Positions 8,803-18,672 of a DNA stretch of 64,000 nucleotides are shown here, in pieces. The translations under genes were made by a program, and so were the position numbers. Below the pieces are notes generated by a model. The model saw only the letters and a program-made list of their open reading frames with translations, did no database searches and was not told the origin of the DNA. Every line of letters starts with the position of its first letter. The first letter of the stretch is position 1. This stretch comes from Gammaproteobacteria bacterium 39-13 (GTDB lineage: Bacteria > Pseudomonadota > Gammaproteobacteria > Berkiellales > Berkiellaceae), in assembly GCA_001898235.1 (NCBI GenBank), contig MKTN01000001.1:1-64000 (forward strand), read 5' to 3'.

Positions 8803-11800
8803 TTAAACCTGCGGATGCGGATCATCTTGCGTCTGCAAGACCACTGGATTTTGGGTTGTTAAACGCTTACCCGATAAGTTACGTAACAATACGTAGAAAA
8901 CAGGCGTCATAAACAAGCCAAAGAAGGTGACTCCTAGCATACCAAAGAACACCGCTGTTCCCATGGCATGACGCATTTCTGATCCTGCTCCTGTTGACGT
9001 CATTAAAGGAACAACGCCCATGATAAAGGCAAATGAAGTCATCAAAATTGGACGTAATCGTAAACGTGCAGCTTCAAGCGCAGCTTGCAACGGGGTTCTT
9101 CCTTCAAATTCCAGCTCACGCGCAAATTCGACAATTAAAATCGCATTTTTGCAAGCAAGACCTACTAGAACAAACAAGCCAATCTGAGTGAAAATATTAT
9201 TATCTCCCCCTGATAGCCAAACCGCTGTAATAGCGCAAAGTAGACACATAGGGACAATTAAAATCACTGCCAAAGGCAAGACTAAACTTTCATATTGTGC
9301 CGCCAAGACAAGAAAGACCAACAACACGCAAAGCGGAAAAACAAACATTGCTGTATCGCCTGCTAAGATCTGTTGATAAGTTAATTCTGTCCATTCATAT
9401 GCCATTCCCTTTGGCAGCGTCTCTTTCAAGATTTTTTCCATAATGGCTTGCGCTTGACCAGAAGAAAAGCCTGGTGCTGCGCCACCATTAATCTCCGCCG
9501 TAGGATAACCGTTATAGTGCATTGACCGTTCAGGTCCATAACTTTGATGCACTTGCAAAACACTACCCAAAGGTACCATCTCGCCTTTAGCATTACGTAC
9601 TTTTAACTTGGTAATATCTTGCGCATTGGCGCGAAATGGTGCATCAGCTTGAGCAATCACCTGATAGGTACGACCAAATTTATTGAAATCATTGACATAC
9701 AATGAACCTAAATAAATTTGCATGGTCTCAAATATGTTGGTGATAGGGATCCCCAACTGCTTCGCTTTGGTTCTGTCTATTTCAACATAAAGCTGTGGAA
9801 CATTGATTTGGTAACCACTAAATACACCAGCAAGCCCAGGTGTTTGCCATGCCCGACCTTGAATAGTCTGAATAACATCATGCAAGGCTTCATCGCCCAA
9901 CTCTGATCTGTCTTCTACTTGTAGCTTAAAACCACCAGTAGTACCCAAACCAATGATGGGAGGAGGAGGCAATACCATGACAAAGGCGTCTTTGATTGCA
10001 CCAAATTGCTGGTTAAGCTGCTGAGAAATCGCCTCTGCTGAAAGTTTTCTGTCTTTATAAGGCTTCAACGTGACAAACACGATACCAGCGCTAGAACTAA
10101 CCGTAAAACCATTAATCGATAAACCGGCAAATTCAACTGCATGCTCAACACCCGGCGTACTTAAAATGATATCTGACATCCGTTTAATGACATCATCTGT
10201 ACGATCTAATGAAGCACCATTAGGTAATTGCGCAAAACCAATCAAATATTGTTTATCCTGTTGCGGAATATATCCTGTTGGTACTCGCGAGAAAACAAAA
10301 GCAGTCATAGCAATGAGTACCAAATATATCCCCATCATCAATGCCTTACGATTTAATACGTTCGTAAGTTTATGGTGATATCTGTCTGATCCTTGTTTGA
10401 ACATACGATTGAAAGGTCTGAATATCCAACCTAGTTTATCTTCCATCAACCGAGTCAAGCGATCTTTAGGCGCATCATGGCTTTTAAGCAGTTTTGCCGC
10501 CATTGCCGGACTTAGGGTGAGTGAATTAATAGCCGAAATAACAGTTGAGATAGCAATCGTTAAAGCAAACTGACGATAAAACTGACCATTTAAACCGCTC
10601 ACGAAAGCAATAGGAACAAATACTGCAACTAGTGTGAGCCCAATGGCAATGATAGGACCGCTCACCTCACGCATTGCCTGGTATGCGGCCATTCGCGGTG
10701 ATAAGCCCATTTCAATGTTACGCTCTACGTTTTCTACCACCACAATGGCATCGTCCACCACAATACCTATGGCGAGAACTAAACCAAATAATGATAGCGC
10801 GTTAATAGAGAAGCCCAAGGGCAACATCAAAGCAAAGGTACCAACAATAGACACCGGCACGGCAAGCAAAGGAATAATGGAAGCACGCCATGTCTGTAAA
10901 AAGAGAATCACAACAATAACAACTAGAGCAATCGCTTCTAAGAGAGTATAAACAACTGCCTTGATAGAATCACGAATAAAGATAGTAGGATCATAGACAA
11001 TGGTATAATCAATATCGTCAGGAAAATCGCGCTTCAGCGATTCCATGGTTTTACGCACATTATCAGAGACATCGATAATGTTCGAACCTGGCGCCTGGAA
11101 AATTCCTAACGCTGCAGCAGGTTTATTATCCAACATCGATCGCAACAAATAGTGCGAACCGCCAAGCTCAATCCGCGCAACGTCTTTCAAGCGCGTAATC
11201 GCCCCATCAGATGAGGTCTTGACAATAATGTTGCCAAATTCTTCTTCTGATTGCAGTCGCCCTTTTGTATTAATATTAAGTTGAAGATCAAGCCCAGGTA
11301 TGGAGGGAGAGGCACCAATAACACCAGCTGCAACCTGCACATTCTGCTCACGAATAGCATTAACAACATCACTGGCAAGCAGGCCGCGTGATGCAATCTT
11401 ATCTGGATCTAACCAGACCCGCATGGCGTAATCGCTGCTACCAAAAATTTCAACTTTACCTACACCGGGTAGACGGCTTAGTCGATCCTTGATATTCAGG
11501 GTTGCATAATTACCTAAATATAAAGTGTCATAACGCTCTTGTGGAGACAATAGGTGGACCACCATGGTGAGATCAGATGAGCTTTTCACTGTCGTCACGC
11601 CAAACTGGCGTACAATATCTGGTAATCGAGGCAAAGCCTGATTAACGCGATTTTGTACCAATTGCTGAGCCTTATCTGGATCGGTACCAATTTTGAAGGT
11701 AATGGTAAGTGTCATCTGACCGTCAGACGTTCCTTGAGAAAACATGTAAAGCATGTCTTCAACACCATTAATTTGCTCTTCTAACGGCGCGGCAACAGTT

Positions 11801-11982
11801 TCTGCTATCGTTTTAGGATTAGCTCCAGGAAACTGTGCTCGCACCACAACCGAAGGAGGTACAACTTCAGGATATTCAGAGATCGGTAACTTCCAAATGG
11901 AAATAAAACCGGCAATAAAAATCAGTAATGACAGTACGCCCGCAAAAATAGGGCGATCTATAAAAAATCGCGAGATATTCAT
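8803..11982 (-). CDS. RND multidrug efflux inner-membrane pump (MexF/OqxB-type, HAE1 family)
   Basis: 1059 residues, the usual length for a hydrophobe/amphiphile efflux RND transporter. It begins MNISRFFIDRPIFAGVLS and carries FGLVLAIGIVVDDAIVVVEN, which holds the Asp pair of the proton relay in transmembrane helix 4. Wording along the porter domain resembles the MexF/OqxB branch more than AcrB. Two large periplasmic loops alternate with 12 membrane helices. Its ATG overlaps the stop of the adaptor gene by 4 bases (ATGA), so the two are translationally coupled. No outer-membrane channel gene follows, so a TolC-type channel must be encoded elsewhere. The drug spectrum cannot be read from sequence. 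Confidence 0.95.
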   Translation of the reverse strand: MNISRFFIDRPIFAGVLSLLIFIAGFISIWKLPISEYPEVVPPSVVVRAQFPGANPKTIAETVAAPLEEQINGVEDMLYMFSQGTSDGQMTLTITFKIGTDPDKAQQLVQNRVNQALPRLPDIVRQFGVTTVKSSSDLTMVVHLLSPQERYDTLYLGNYATLNIKDRLSRLPGVGKVEIFGSSDYAMRVWLDPDKIASRGLLASDVVNAIREQNVQVAAGVIGASPSIPGLDLQLNINTKGRLQSEEEFGNIIVKTSSDGAITRLKDVARIELGGSHYLLRSMLDNKPAAALGIFQAPGSNIIDVSDNVRKTMESLKRDFPDDIDYTIVYDPTIFIRDSIKAVVYTLLEAIALVVIVVILFLQTWRASIIPLLAVPVSIVGTFALMLPLGFSINALSLFGLVLAIGIVVDDAIVVVENVERNIEMGLSPRMAAYQAMREVSGPIIAIGLTLVAVFVPIAFVSGLNGQFYRQFALTIAISTVISAINSLTLSPAMAAKLLKSHDAPKDRLTRLMEDKLGWIFRPFNRMFKQGSDRYHHKLTNVLNRKALMMGIYLVLIAMTAFVFSRVPTGYIPQQDKQYLIGFAQLPNGASLDRTDDVIKRMSDIILSTPGVEHAVEFAGLSINGFTVSSSAGIVFVTLKPYKDRKLSAEAISQQLNQQFGAIKDAFVMVLPPPPIIGLGTTGGFKLQVEDRSELGDEALHDVIQTIQGRAWQTPGLAGVFSGYQINVPQLYVEIDRTKAKQLGIPITNIFETMQIYLGSLYVNDFNKFGRTYQVIAQADAPFRANAQDITKLKVRNAKGEMVPLGSVLQVHQSYGPERSMHYNGYPTAEINGGAAPGFSSGQAQAIMEKILKETLPKGMAYEWTELTYQQILAGDTAMFVFPLCVLLVFLVLAAQYESLVLPLAVILIVPMCLLCAITAVWLSGGDNNIFTQIGLFVLVGLACKNAILIVEFARELEFEGRTPLQAALEAARLRLRPILMTSFAFIMGVVPLMTSTGAGSEMRHAMGTAVFFGMLGVTFFGLFMTPVFYVLLRNLSGKRLTTQNPVVLQTQDDPHPQV

Positions 11983-13169
11983 ACTTGTTCCTTTCCTACA
12001 TTAGCTACAGTAGGTTTTATCTCCATCGAAACCAGTTCAGGTGTGATTTCGCTACCTGGTCTTGCACGTTGCAAGCCATTAACAACAATTTTCTCCCCAG
12101 GAATGAGTCCTTCACGCACGACGCGTAATCCATTGACAACATTACCTAATTTGATTTCTCGATAAGCAACTTTGTTATCATCACCAACAACTAGCACAAA
12201 TTTTTTGTTTTGATCAGTTCCAATGGCTCTATCTGTAATCAAAAGCACATGCTGATTTCCAGCATCACCTAATTTCATTCGCGCAAACAAGCCTGGAACC
12301 AGTGTGCCATCGGTATTTGCAAATACCGCACGAACACGAATGGTGCCAGAAGCGCTGTTTAAACGATTATCAAAGGATTCTATATACCCTTTGTGTGGGG
12401 TATCACTCTCAGTTGCAAGCCCCATCATGACTGGTATCTGATTCACTTCTTTGGTATCTGATTTGGTAAGATGTGCATAACGCAAGAAAGTGTTTTCATC
12501 CACTTCAAAATCAGCATAGATGGGTGCATTTGAGATCACCGTCGCTAACACCGGGGTATTGATGCCGGCTTCAATTAAGTTCCCTTTGGTAATTTCTGCG
12601 CGGCTGATTCTCCCAGTAATAGGCGATCGAATTTGCGTATAATCAAGATTAATTCTTGCTGATTCTAAAGCTGCTTTGGCACTTTTAAAAATTGCTTCAT
12701 TCACGTTAAAAGCATTTTTTCGTGAATCAAATTCACTTTGCGAAATTACTTTGTCTTTAATGAGGTGTTCAGCGCGTGCCAATTCACTCGCCGTGAGCTT
12801 CACCTGCGCTTCAGCCGAAGCCAAGGTTCCTTGTGCTCGATTTACTTCTGCTAAATAAGGGCGCTGATCCAAAGTAAATAGTAAATCTCCCTTCTTCACT
12901 AAGGCGCCACTTTTAAAATGGATTTCTTCAATAGTCCCTGAAACACGAGGACGAATTTCTACCTGGTTTACGGCGACTAACCGACCCGAAAACTCATTCC
13001 ATTGCTGTACATCTCGCTCAAGAACCTCTGCTACGCTAACAGGTGCGCCACCATGCGGCATGTCATGAGCACCGCCTGGGGCAAAAAACCGATACGCACC
13101 ATAGGAAAAACCAACAACAACAAAAATGGCTACGACTTCTTTATTAAACCAACGGGGCATAGCAAACAT
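11979..13169 (-). CDS. RND efflux periplasmic adaptor (MexE/OqxA-type)
   Basis: 396 residues of the membrane fusion protein family. An N-terminal membrane anchor (EVVAIFVVVGFSYGAYRFF) is followed by the barrel-sandwich motif GTIEEIHFKSGALVKKGDLL, a coiled-coil hairpin at about 100-165, and the second lipoyl half-motif DYTQIRSPITGRISRAEI. An AGAGG site stands 8 bases before the ATG. It is the first gene of a two-gene operon with the RND pump. It bridges the pump to an outer-membrane channel. A spaced inverted repeat lies just upstream (13201-13251). Confidence 0.94.
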   Translation of the reverse strand: MFAMPRWFNKEVVAIFVVVGFSYGAYRFFAPGGAHDMPHGGAPVSVAEVLERDVQQWNEFSGRLVAVNQVEIRPRVSGTIEEIHFKSGALVKKGDLLFTLDQRPYLAEVNRAQGTLASAEAQVKLTASELARAEHLIKDKVISQSEFDSRKNAFNVNEAIFKSAKAALESARINLDYTQIRSPITGRISRAEITKGNLIEAGINTPVLATVISNAPIYADFEVDENTFLRYAHLTKSDTKEVNQIPVMMGLATESDTPHKGYIESFDNRLNSASGTIRVRAVFANTDGTLVPGLFARMKLGDAGNQHVLLITDRAIGTDQNKKFVLVVGDDNKVAYREIKLGNVVNGLRVVREGLIPGEKIVVNGLQRARPGSEITPELVSMEIKPTVANVGKEQV

Positions 13170-13200
13170 GGCAAAGGCCTCTTATTTCAACACGGAATTT

Positions 13201-13251
13201 ATACCGCTCATACTGAAAATGCGATTTTACAAACATTGAGACGAGCGGTAT
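13201..13251. promoter_or_regulatory. spaced inverted repeat upstream of the efflux operon, candidate operator
   Basis: ATACCGCTC (13201-13209) and its exact reverse complement GAGCGGTAT (13243-13251) are separated by 33 bases, 32 bases upstream of the adaptor start. It lies in the 392-base gap 13170-13561, where no credible gene is seen. Repressors of RND operons often bind palindromes in this position. No TetR or LysR gene is adjacent; the nearest regulator is the AraC-type gene at 14149. Confidence 0.4.
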
Positions 13252-13561
13252 ATCTATCTTGTTTGTATGTTGAGCGCGGAATGAATCAGCGCTTGAACGA
13301 AGTGGAAAATTCGCGATCCCCCACTTATCGTCGCTCCCATCGCACGGGAACCACTTCCGTGACGCTTCGCATCTTGAAGTGTAATGGCATAAATTTAAAC
13401 AAAGAACATTACATAGTACTTTATGTGTTGACAATTGTTAATGCTTTGCCTTCGAACGTAGAAATATTTGTTATTTAGCTTATAGAAATATCCGCTAAAT
13501 TCGTAAAGAAAGCAGATATTTATTAAGCTAAATAATTTATTTTAGAAGTACGTCTAACCCG

Positions 13562-14035
13562 CTATACAGATGCATCCTTTGCCACTATCTCATTAAATAA
13601 AGTAATGCGGTGATCATGCACAACCATATATCCCATGATATGCATTTTTACTGGCTTTGCCTGAGTGCTTTCCCCCTCCATAGTGTAATGCAAATAGTAT
13701 CGATCACCACTTTGATGGATATCCATATTTTCAACATTTGCCCGTAAGAAAACATAATGTCGATTTAGCTCAATAAAGTGATCATAATGCTCATTAATAC
13801 CTGTACAAACCAGTTTATCATTGGTAAGCATTTTAGCGTCTTTTGCAAAATGCTTTGCAACGTCTTCTTGCGAAAAACCCTGCCTTTTTTTACTTGAAAT
13901 TTCATTAAACCACTTAAAGGTATCTAATATAACCTCCTTGTCACGATCTTGTGACTTCGGTTCTTGGGCAAATGACAATGCAACTGTGCTAGCTAAAAAC
14001 GAAATAACAATTTTAGATAACAGCGATTTATTCAT
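13562..14035 (-). CDS. exported NTF2/SnoaL-like protein
   Basis: 157 residues. The ATG at 14035 follows AAGG by 7 bases and gives MNKSLLSKIVISFLASTVALSFAQ, a clear signal peptide; the frame extends only to a TTG two codons upstream. The mature part has the alternating helix/sheet pattern of the NTF2-like fold (VILDTFKWFNEISS, HFAKDAKMLTN, YLHYTMEG, ITLFNEI). This fold covers many periplasmic ligand-binding or enzymatic proteins, so no specific reaction can be given. It lies convergent to nothing and is separated from the efflux operon by a probable regulatory region. Confidence 0.6.
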   Translation of the reverse strand: MNKSLLSKIVISFLASTVALSFAQEPKSQDRDKEVILDTFKWFNEISSKKRQGFSQEDVAKHFAKDAKMLTNDKLVCTGINEHYDHFIELNRHYVFLRANVENMDIHQSGDRYYLHYTMEGESTQAKPVKMHIMGYMVVHDHRITLFNEIVAKDASV

Positions 14036-14148
14036 GATCAAACCTTATATATGGGAAAAAAATCAATGATGCCGATAAAAAATAGCTTTTCGTCATCGTC
14101 CTTGCTAATGTAGTCGGGTCAAATGATAGTACGTTTGGGCCAATCTAA

Positions 14149-14892
14149 ATGAAAAAGCTGCCACCTCTTCTCATTAAATCTTTAAAGCGGGAAACTTCGC
14201 ATGAAGGGAAATGGCATCATCATCAGAGTGGGCAGCTCTTTGTCATCAAACAAGGGCTTTTAATTTTAGAAACAAAATCCGGGCGCTCGATGATGCCTTC
14301 ATCTTGCGCCGGATGGCTTCCAACGGGACATTCTCATCGTGCAAAAACCTTTGGCCCACTCCAGGGGATAAGTTTTTATCTTGCGCCCTCTCTTTGTGCA
14401 GAACTACCGAAACAACCGTGCGTATTCACAACAAATGAGCTCTTAAATGCCATTATGGATCGCATGACGACATGGCCGAAGAATCAAATATGGTCGCTTG
14501 AAAAAGAACATCTGCTGCAAGTCATGCTTGATGAATTAAAAAATCTTCAACCTACCCCTCTCTATCTTCCTATGCCACAAAATAAACGTCTTGAAAAAAT
14601 AGCCCATACTTTTATCCTTGATCCAACGCTTAGCAAAACGCTAGAGGCGTGGGCGAAAACAGCACATATGACTAAAAGAACATTTACCCGCCATTTTCGC
14701 CAAGAGACAGGGCTGTCTTTTACTAAATGGTGCCAACAAGTACGTATCATGCAAAGTCTTGAGTATCTTGCTAAAGGCAAATCCGTCACCTGGATCTCCC
14801 TTATGCTGGGATATACAAGCATCAGTGCATTTATTAAAATTTTTCGCCAATTTTTAGGAAAAACACCGACTGCTTATTTATCAAAGCGCTAG
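14149..14892 (+). CDS. AraC-family transcriptional regulator with cupin sensor domain
   Basis: 247 residues. The N-terminal half shows cupin wording (EGKWHHHQSGQLFVIKQG and WLPTGHSHRA). The C-terminal 100 residues hold the two helix-turn-helix motifs of AraC proteins (TLEAWAKTAHMTKRTFTRHF and VTWISLMLGYTSISAFIKIF). The ribosome site is weak. The cupin-AraC arrangement usually controls adjacent efflux or metabolic genes; control of the RND operon 1 kb away is possible but inferred. A small hairpin follows at 14931. Confidence 0.9.
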   Translation: MKKLPPLLIKSLKRETSHEGKWHHHQSGQLFVIKQGLLILETKSGRSMMPSSCAGWLPTGHSHRAKTFGPLQGISFYLAPSLCAELPKQPCVFTTNELLNAIMDRMTTWPKNQIWSLEKEHLLQVMLDELKNLQPTPLYLPMPQNKRLEKIAHTFILDPTLSKTLEAWAKTAHMTKRTFTRHFRQETGLSFTKWCQQVRIMQSLEYLAKGKSVTWISLMLGYTSISAFIKIFRQFLGKTPTAYLSKR

Positions 14893-14930
14893 ACCATACA
14901 TACTGTACATTTTTAGGGATTTTCGCGTTT

Positions 14931-14947
14931 AGCGAAACTTTTCCTTT
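14931..14947 (+). terminator. short hairpin after the AraC-type gene
   Basis: TTTCGC/GCGAAA with a 5-base loop, followed by CTTTTCCTTT. The stem is short, so this is a weak terminator candidate. Confidence 0.4.
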
Positions 14948-14990
14948 GTGGCATTGTCTTATCACTGTTAGCCACTGAACAGAGGATTAT

Positions 14991-15281
14991 ATGGTTTACA
15001 AAACGATAGATGTAGAAGGTAATGTATTTATAGATCAAATTAAAATTCAAAATAAATATACACTTAATCTTGATGACATCAAAGAAATCCCTGTCGATAA
15101 TCTATTTGTTACGACAACTGGTCATGCATTAGATATTTCGGAGCTGCGAATGATTTATAAAACATTAGGTGGTTTTTTTAATCCGTACAAAAATAAAGAA
15201 CCCTTTAGCCGTGACGAACTGATGAAACTTTTACAACAATTTCCTGAATTTAAAGATTCAATTTCGCATCAATTACCCTGA
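14991..15281 (+). CDS. small hypothetical protein
   Basis: 96 residues, acidic, soluble, with no signal peptide. A GAGG ribosome site lies 6 bases upstream of the ATG. The second half has an amphipathic pattern (LDISELRMIYKTLGGFF and SRDELMKLLQQFPEF) that could be two helices, loosely like an EF-hand or docking domain but without the calcium-loop residues. No family recognised. It stands alone between the AraC regulator and the ATP-grasp gene. Confidence 0.6.
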   Translation: MVYKTIDVEGNVFIDQIKIQNKYTLNLDDIKEIPVDNLFVTTTGHALDISELRMIYKTLGGFFNPYKNKEPFSRDELMKLLQQFPEFKDSISHQLP

Positions 15282-15428
15282 ATTCCCCATCATGCAAGCG
15301 AAAAGATAACTCGGCAAACCTCAACCGTAGCGAGAGTTCTACCTTAGATAGAAATATTGGCAATTCTTGGATTTATGCTTAAAATAAAATGCTAACTTCC
15401 TTTTTCTACATTTGATTGAAAGCTTAAG

Positions 15429-16721
15429 ATGACCAAAAAAAATATTCTAGTTGTGTGTGCCACCTCTACAGATCATCGTGAATTAGAAGCATTCAAAAAT
15501 GACTATAATCTTCATTTTCAAGAACACGATGGTAGTCTTTTAGAAAAAATATTGTGCGCTTGTCCAGGACACCCTACTGAAGACTACAAGCCTGATCATG
15601 AAATCCAGCAGCTATTAGATTTTTGTCAAGAGCATGCCATTGATGCAGTCATTAGCACAGAAGATTATCCCGGTTGTATCTTTGCCAGCATTATAACGCA
15701 TCATCTTGGTTTACCTGGTCCTTCGCCTCAAAGCGTTCTAACATGCCAGCATAAATATTACAGTCGGCAGTTACAAAAAGAAGTGGTGCCTGAGGCAACA
15801 CCTGATTTCAGATTGATAGATCCAACGAACTTTGAAAAGGCACATTTTGATATGCCTTTGCCTGTTTTCATTAAACCTGTAAAATCTTATTTTTCAATTC
15901 TTGCAAATAAACTACTGCATGAAGCAGAATTTGAACGCCTTCTTCAAGCTTCTTTACCGCCCATACTCTTTTTGCAGCAACTCAATTGGTGCTTAAAAAA
16001 TTATACTTCCTTTGAATTTAATGCCAACTACATACTAGCTGAAACCCTGCTAGAAGGTGTACAAGTAACGCTGGAGGGAGTTGTTTATGATGACGAGATT
16101 AACATTATTGGTATTGTTGACTCAATCATGTTTCCTGGTACGCTTTGCTTTGAACGTTTTGATTATCCATCTCATCTGCCTGAAAATGTACAACAACGCA
16201 TGCATCTTATTGCCAAAAAATTTATACATGCTGCTAAACTCAATAATTTACTATTTAACATTGAGCTTATGTATAACCCCACAACAGATGAAATTCACAT
16301 CATTGAAGTCAACTCGCGTATGAGTTCACAATTTGCAGACATGTTCGAAAAAGTGAATGGGATTAATACTTATCAGATATTACTTGATATAGCCTTAGGT
16401 AAAAAACCAACACTGTTTCATGACCAAAAAAAACATAATGTGGCTTCAAGTTTTGTGCTTCGTCGTTTCGATAATGGGCGAGTTTTAAAAACACCCTCTA
16501 AAAGTGCATTAGCGAAAGTGTATCAGGATTCCCCAGATGCGCGTATTGAAATACATTTGGAAAAAGGGCAGACGCTAGATGCAATTATTCAAGATGGTAA
16601 AAGTTTTCGCTATGGTCTTATTAATTTAGGTGCTTCAACTTGGGAAGGGCTATTTGCTAAGTTTAAATCCTACGAAGCACATTTAAGATTTGAATTTATA
16701 CCTAATCAAGAGTTCTTATAA
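15429..16721 (+). CDS. ATP-grasp domain carboxylate-amine ligase
   Basis: 430 residues. A Rossmann-like pre-ATP-grasp domain (KKNILVVCATSTDHRELEAF) is followed by the ATP-grasp core: LPVFIKPVKSYFS for the ATP-contacting lysine region, YILAETLLEGVQVTLEGVVY, and HIIEVNSRMSSQFADM with the Glu/Asn metal ligands. The family joins a carboxylate to an amine or thiol through an acyl-phosphate. Overall shape resembles dipeptide-forming ligases (BacD-like) and carbamoyl-phosphate-synthase-like proteins, but the substrate is unknown. It is convergent with the pirin gene and stands alone, giving no pathway clue. Confidence 0.85.
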   Translation: MTKKNILVVCATSTDHRELEAFKNDYNLHFQEHDGSLLEKILCACPGHPTEDYKPDHEIQQLLDFCQEHAIDAVISTEDYPGCIFASIITHHLGLPGPSPQSVLTCQHKYYSRQLQKEVVPEATPDFRLIDPTNFEKAHFDMPLPVFIKPVKSYFSILANKLLHEAEFERLLQASLPPILFLQQLNWCLKNYTSFEFNANYILAETLLEGVQVTLEGVVYDDEINIIGIVDSIMFPGTLCFERFDYPSHLPENVQQRMHLIAKKFIHAAKLNNLLFNIELMYNPTTDEIHIIEVNSRMSSQFADMFEKVNGINTYQILLDIALGKKPTLFHDQKKHNVASSFVLRRFDNGRVLKTPSKSALAKVYQDSPDARIEIHLEKGQTLDAIIQDGKSFRYGLINLGASTWEGLFAKFKSYEAHLRFEFIPNQEFL

Positions 16722-16745
16722 CTTGAAATAACTTGAAAGAACCTT

Positions 16746-17687
16746 TCATTTCCAAGGAATGGGGGGTGAATCTACCCTAATACCCTGATAACCTTGTATT
16801 CCACTAAAGCGTTTATCATTATTTTTCCATTGCTCATCTGCTTGTTTAATTTCTTCTTTGGTACGGGCGACATAGTTCCACCATATCAATATTTCCTCTT
16901 TAAAAGGTTCTCCTCCTATTAATATGAAACGTGAGCCTTTGAATGCACGGATCGAAACATGCTCTCTTCTACATCCCAGATAAATCATTTTTCCAACACT
17001 TATCGTTTCATTTTCAACGTCAATCTCATTCTCTAGCACTAAAATGCCATACTCAAAAGCTGGGTTTAAAGGTAACCGTGCTTTTGTCGCTTCAAGCGCA
17101 ACGATGTCCAAACCCAAAAGAGGTGAGAATACTTCGGTTGGAGCTATCTTCCCTTCGAATTCTCCGGCTAACACGGTAACTGATAGTCCATCTTGCTGAA
17201 AATGAGGCAATTCAGTGTAATGAGTGAAACTTGCATCCTTTTGTCTTTTCGAGTCAGGTAATGCTATCCAGAGCTGCACCCCATGCAAAGTAGCATATTC
17301 ATCAAGTTGCGATTCTTCAGAATGGACAACACCTTTGCCTGCCGTCATTAAATTAACTTGGCCAGGATTAATTATTTGTGCATTTCCTAAGCTGTCACGA
17401 TGGAGGATCTTTCCTTCTATCACCCAGGTAAATGTTTGCAAACCAATGTGAGGATGTGGTCCCACATTCATGCCCTCGCCTTTTTTAAAACGAATAGGAC
17501 CGAAATGATCTAAAAAGCACCAAGCACCTATCATTCGACGCTCACGATGAGGCAACGCACGTCGAATAATCAGCCCCTCCCCCAGCCTAGCATCTCGCGT
17601 TGATAAAATCTGTTGTACAGGCTGAGAAGAAAAATTCTCTGCATCTTTTGAATCTGATAACTGACATTGAGGATTTAGATCGCTCAT
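16746..17687 (-). CDS. pirin family protein (bicupin, quercetinase-like)
   Basis: 313 residues with the N-terminal pirin cupin. The metal-binding stretch GPHPHIGLQTFTWVIEGK and the later Glu/His positions (LMTAGKGVVHSEES) are intact. The C-terminal pirin domain begins near ALPDSKRQKDASF. Pirins are iron-binding dioxygenase-like proteins; some cleave quercetin and others regulate redox metabolism. A GAGGT site precedes the ATG. The C-terminus extends slightly beyond a typical pirin. The context does not reveal its substrate. Confidence 0.92.
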   Translation of the reverse strand: MSDLNPQCQLSDSKDAENFSSQPVQQILSTRDARLGEGLIIRRALPHRERRMIGAWCFLDHFGPIRFKKGEGMNVGPHPHIGLQTFTWVIEGKILHRDSLGNAQIINPGQVNLMTAGKGVVHSEESQLDEYATLHGVQLWIALPDSKRQKDASFTHYTELPHFQQDGLSVTVLAGEFEGKIAPTEVFSPLLGLDIVALEATKARLPLNPAFEYGILVLENEIDVENETISVGKMIYLGCRREHVSIRAFKGSRFILIGGEPFKEEILIWWNYVARTKEEIKQADEQWKNNDKRFSGIQGYQGIRVDSPPIPWK

Positions 17688-17837
17688 TTTTTACCTCTCG
17701 AAGAAACACGCCACTCTTTTTAATCACAGCTATGTGAATCATTCATTATCCATTTTATATCGCAATACTTAAATTTCTCTTGAAAAATCCAGTTGATTGC
17801 TTAATATTTTTGATGGATATTCTTATAGGAGAAAATG

Positions 17838-18035
17838 ATGAGAGAGTTACAAAATATCGAAACAAAGCAAGTGTCAGGTAGTCTCGTATTGGAAGTCGCA
17901 GCCTTTGGTGCCTTCTCGGGTTTTGGTGCAGGTCTTGGATTCGCAGCGCTGTTTAATGCCTCTGGAGAAGTGCTAACCAATTCACTCATCATTGTAGGAT
18001 GGACCATTATGGGTGCTACGCTAGGTGTCTTATAA
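17838..18035 (+). CDS. microcin/bacteriocin-like peptide with double-glycine-type leader
   Basis: 65 residues, starting MRELQNIETKQVSGS, which fits the colicin-V-type leader with Gly-Ser at the cleavage position. The ATG at 17838 is preferred to that at 17835 because it gives the conserved MREL start and better spacing to AGGAG. The mature part is strongly hydrophobic with GxxxG-type runs (GAFSGFGAGLGFAALF and VGWTIMGATLGVL), as in pore-forming class II bacteriocins. It stands alone, with no immunity or transporter gene adjacent. Function is inferred from the leader and composition. Confidence 0.7.
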   Translation: MRELQNIETKQVSGSLVLEVAAFGAFSGFGAGLGFAALFNASGEVLTNSLIIVGWTIMGATLGVL

Positions 18036-18288
18036 AGGCTGCTCGGCATTAATTAGTGCATGCCAACCTATTTTTCTTCCCTTAAAGCAGAGTAACTTCT
18101 CCACTGAGCGAATGAGTCTTGACATTACTATTGCTCGCCTTTATTTTTGGCAAGATACCTAAAATCCTGGCTTATATAGCCATTAAGATTATATCATTTT
18201 TATTTAACCATCTAATGCGAGTTTAGATCCCAAGGATTAGGGAAAGTATATTCATGTTAATTAATCTTTTGTCATGTGAGGATAAATT

Positions 18289-18663
18289 ATGTGGAATTCT
18301 GGCCCATCTGCTTCAAGCTCTTTAGATCAAAGCATCCAAGATGCTTTATTTGAACAGCTCGAAAAGACCAGTGCAAAATGTGAAAAATTATCGATTTACG
18401 TTGAGAACCAAGAGCGTCATATAGGCATGGCTGAAGTGCCAAGAGTCACTGATAACCGCAACAAAGCAAAATTTGCGTATGCTGATAGTTTTGATCGCAT
18501 TAGCGAAATAAATTCTGTTGATTCTATGTGCAACTATTTTTTACATCTTAAAGATAAGCAAGGTTTATTTTTCCAAATTTTACGTGGCAAAATAAACAAA
18601 CGTGTAATTGATAAGCTAGAACTTTCTGACCAAACTAAGAAAGAAATGAGATTTACTTATTAG
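18289..18663 (+). CDS. small hypothetical protein
   Basis: 124 residues, soluble, mixed charge, with three cysteines and no signal peptide. GAGG stands 8 bases before the ATG. A helical N-terminal half (SIQDALFEQLEKTSAKCEKL) precedes a mixed region ending in a basic stretch. Not recognised. A strong terminator follows 10 bases after the stop, which supports a real transcription unit. Confidence 0.6.
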   Translation: MWNSGPSASSSLDQSIQDALFEQLEKTSAKCEKLSIYVENQERHIGMAEVPRVTDNRNKAKFAYADSFDRISEINSVDSMCNYFLHLKDKQGLFFQILRGKINKRVIDKLELSDQTKKEMRFTY

Positions 18664-18672
18664 AAACTAAAC

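Noticed and set aside
13002-13478. 158-codon plus-strand frame across the efflux operon upstream region
   Set aside because: It covers the start of the adaptor gene in antisense, has no credible start site and no recognisable domain.
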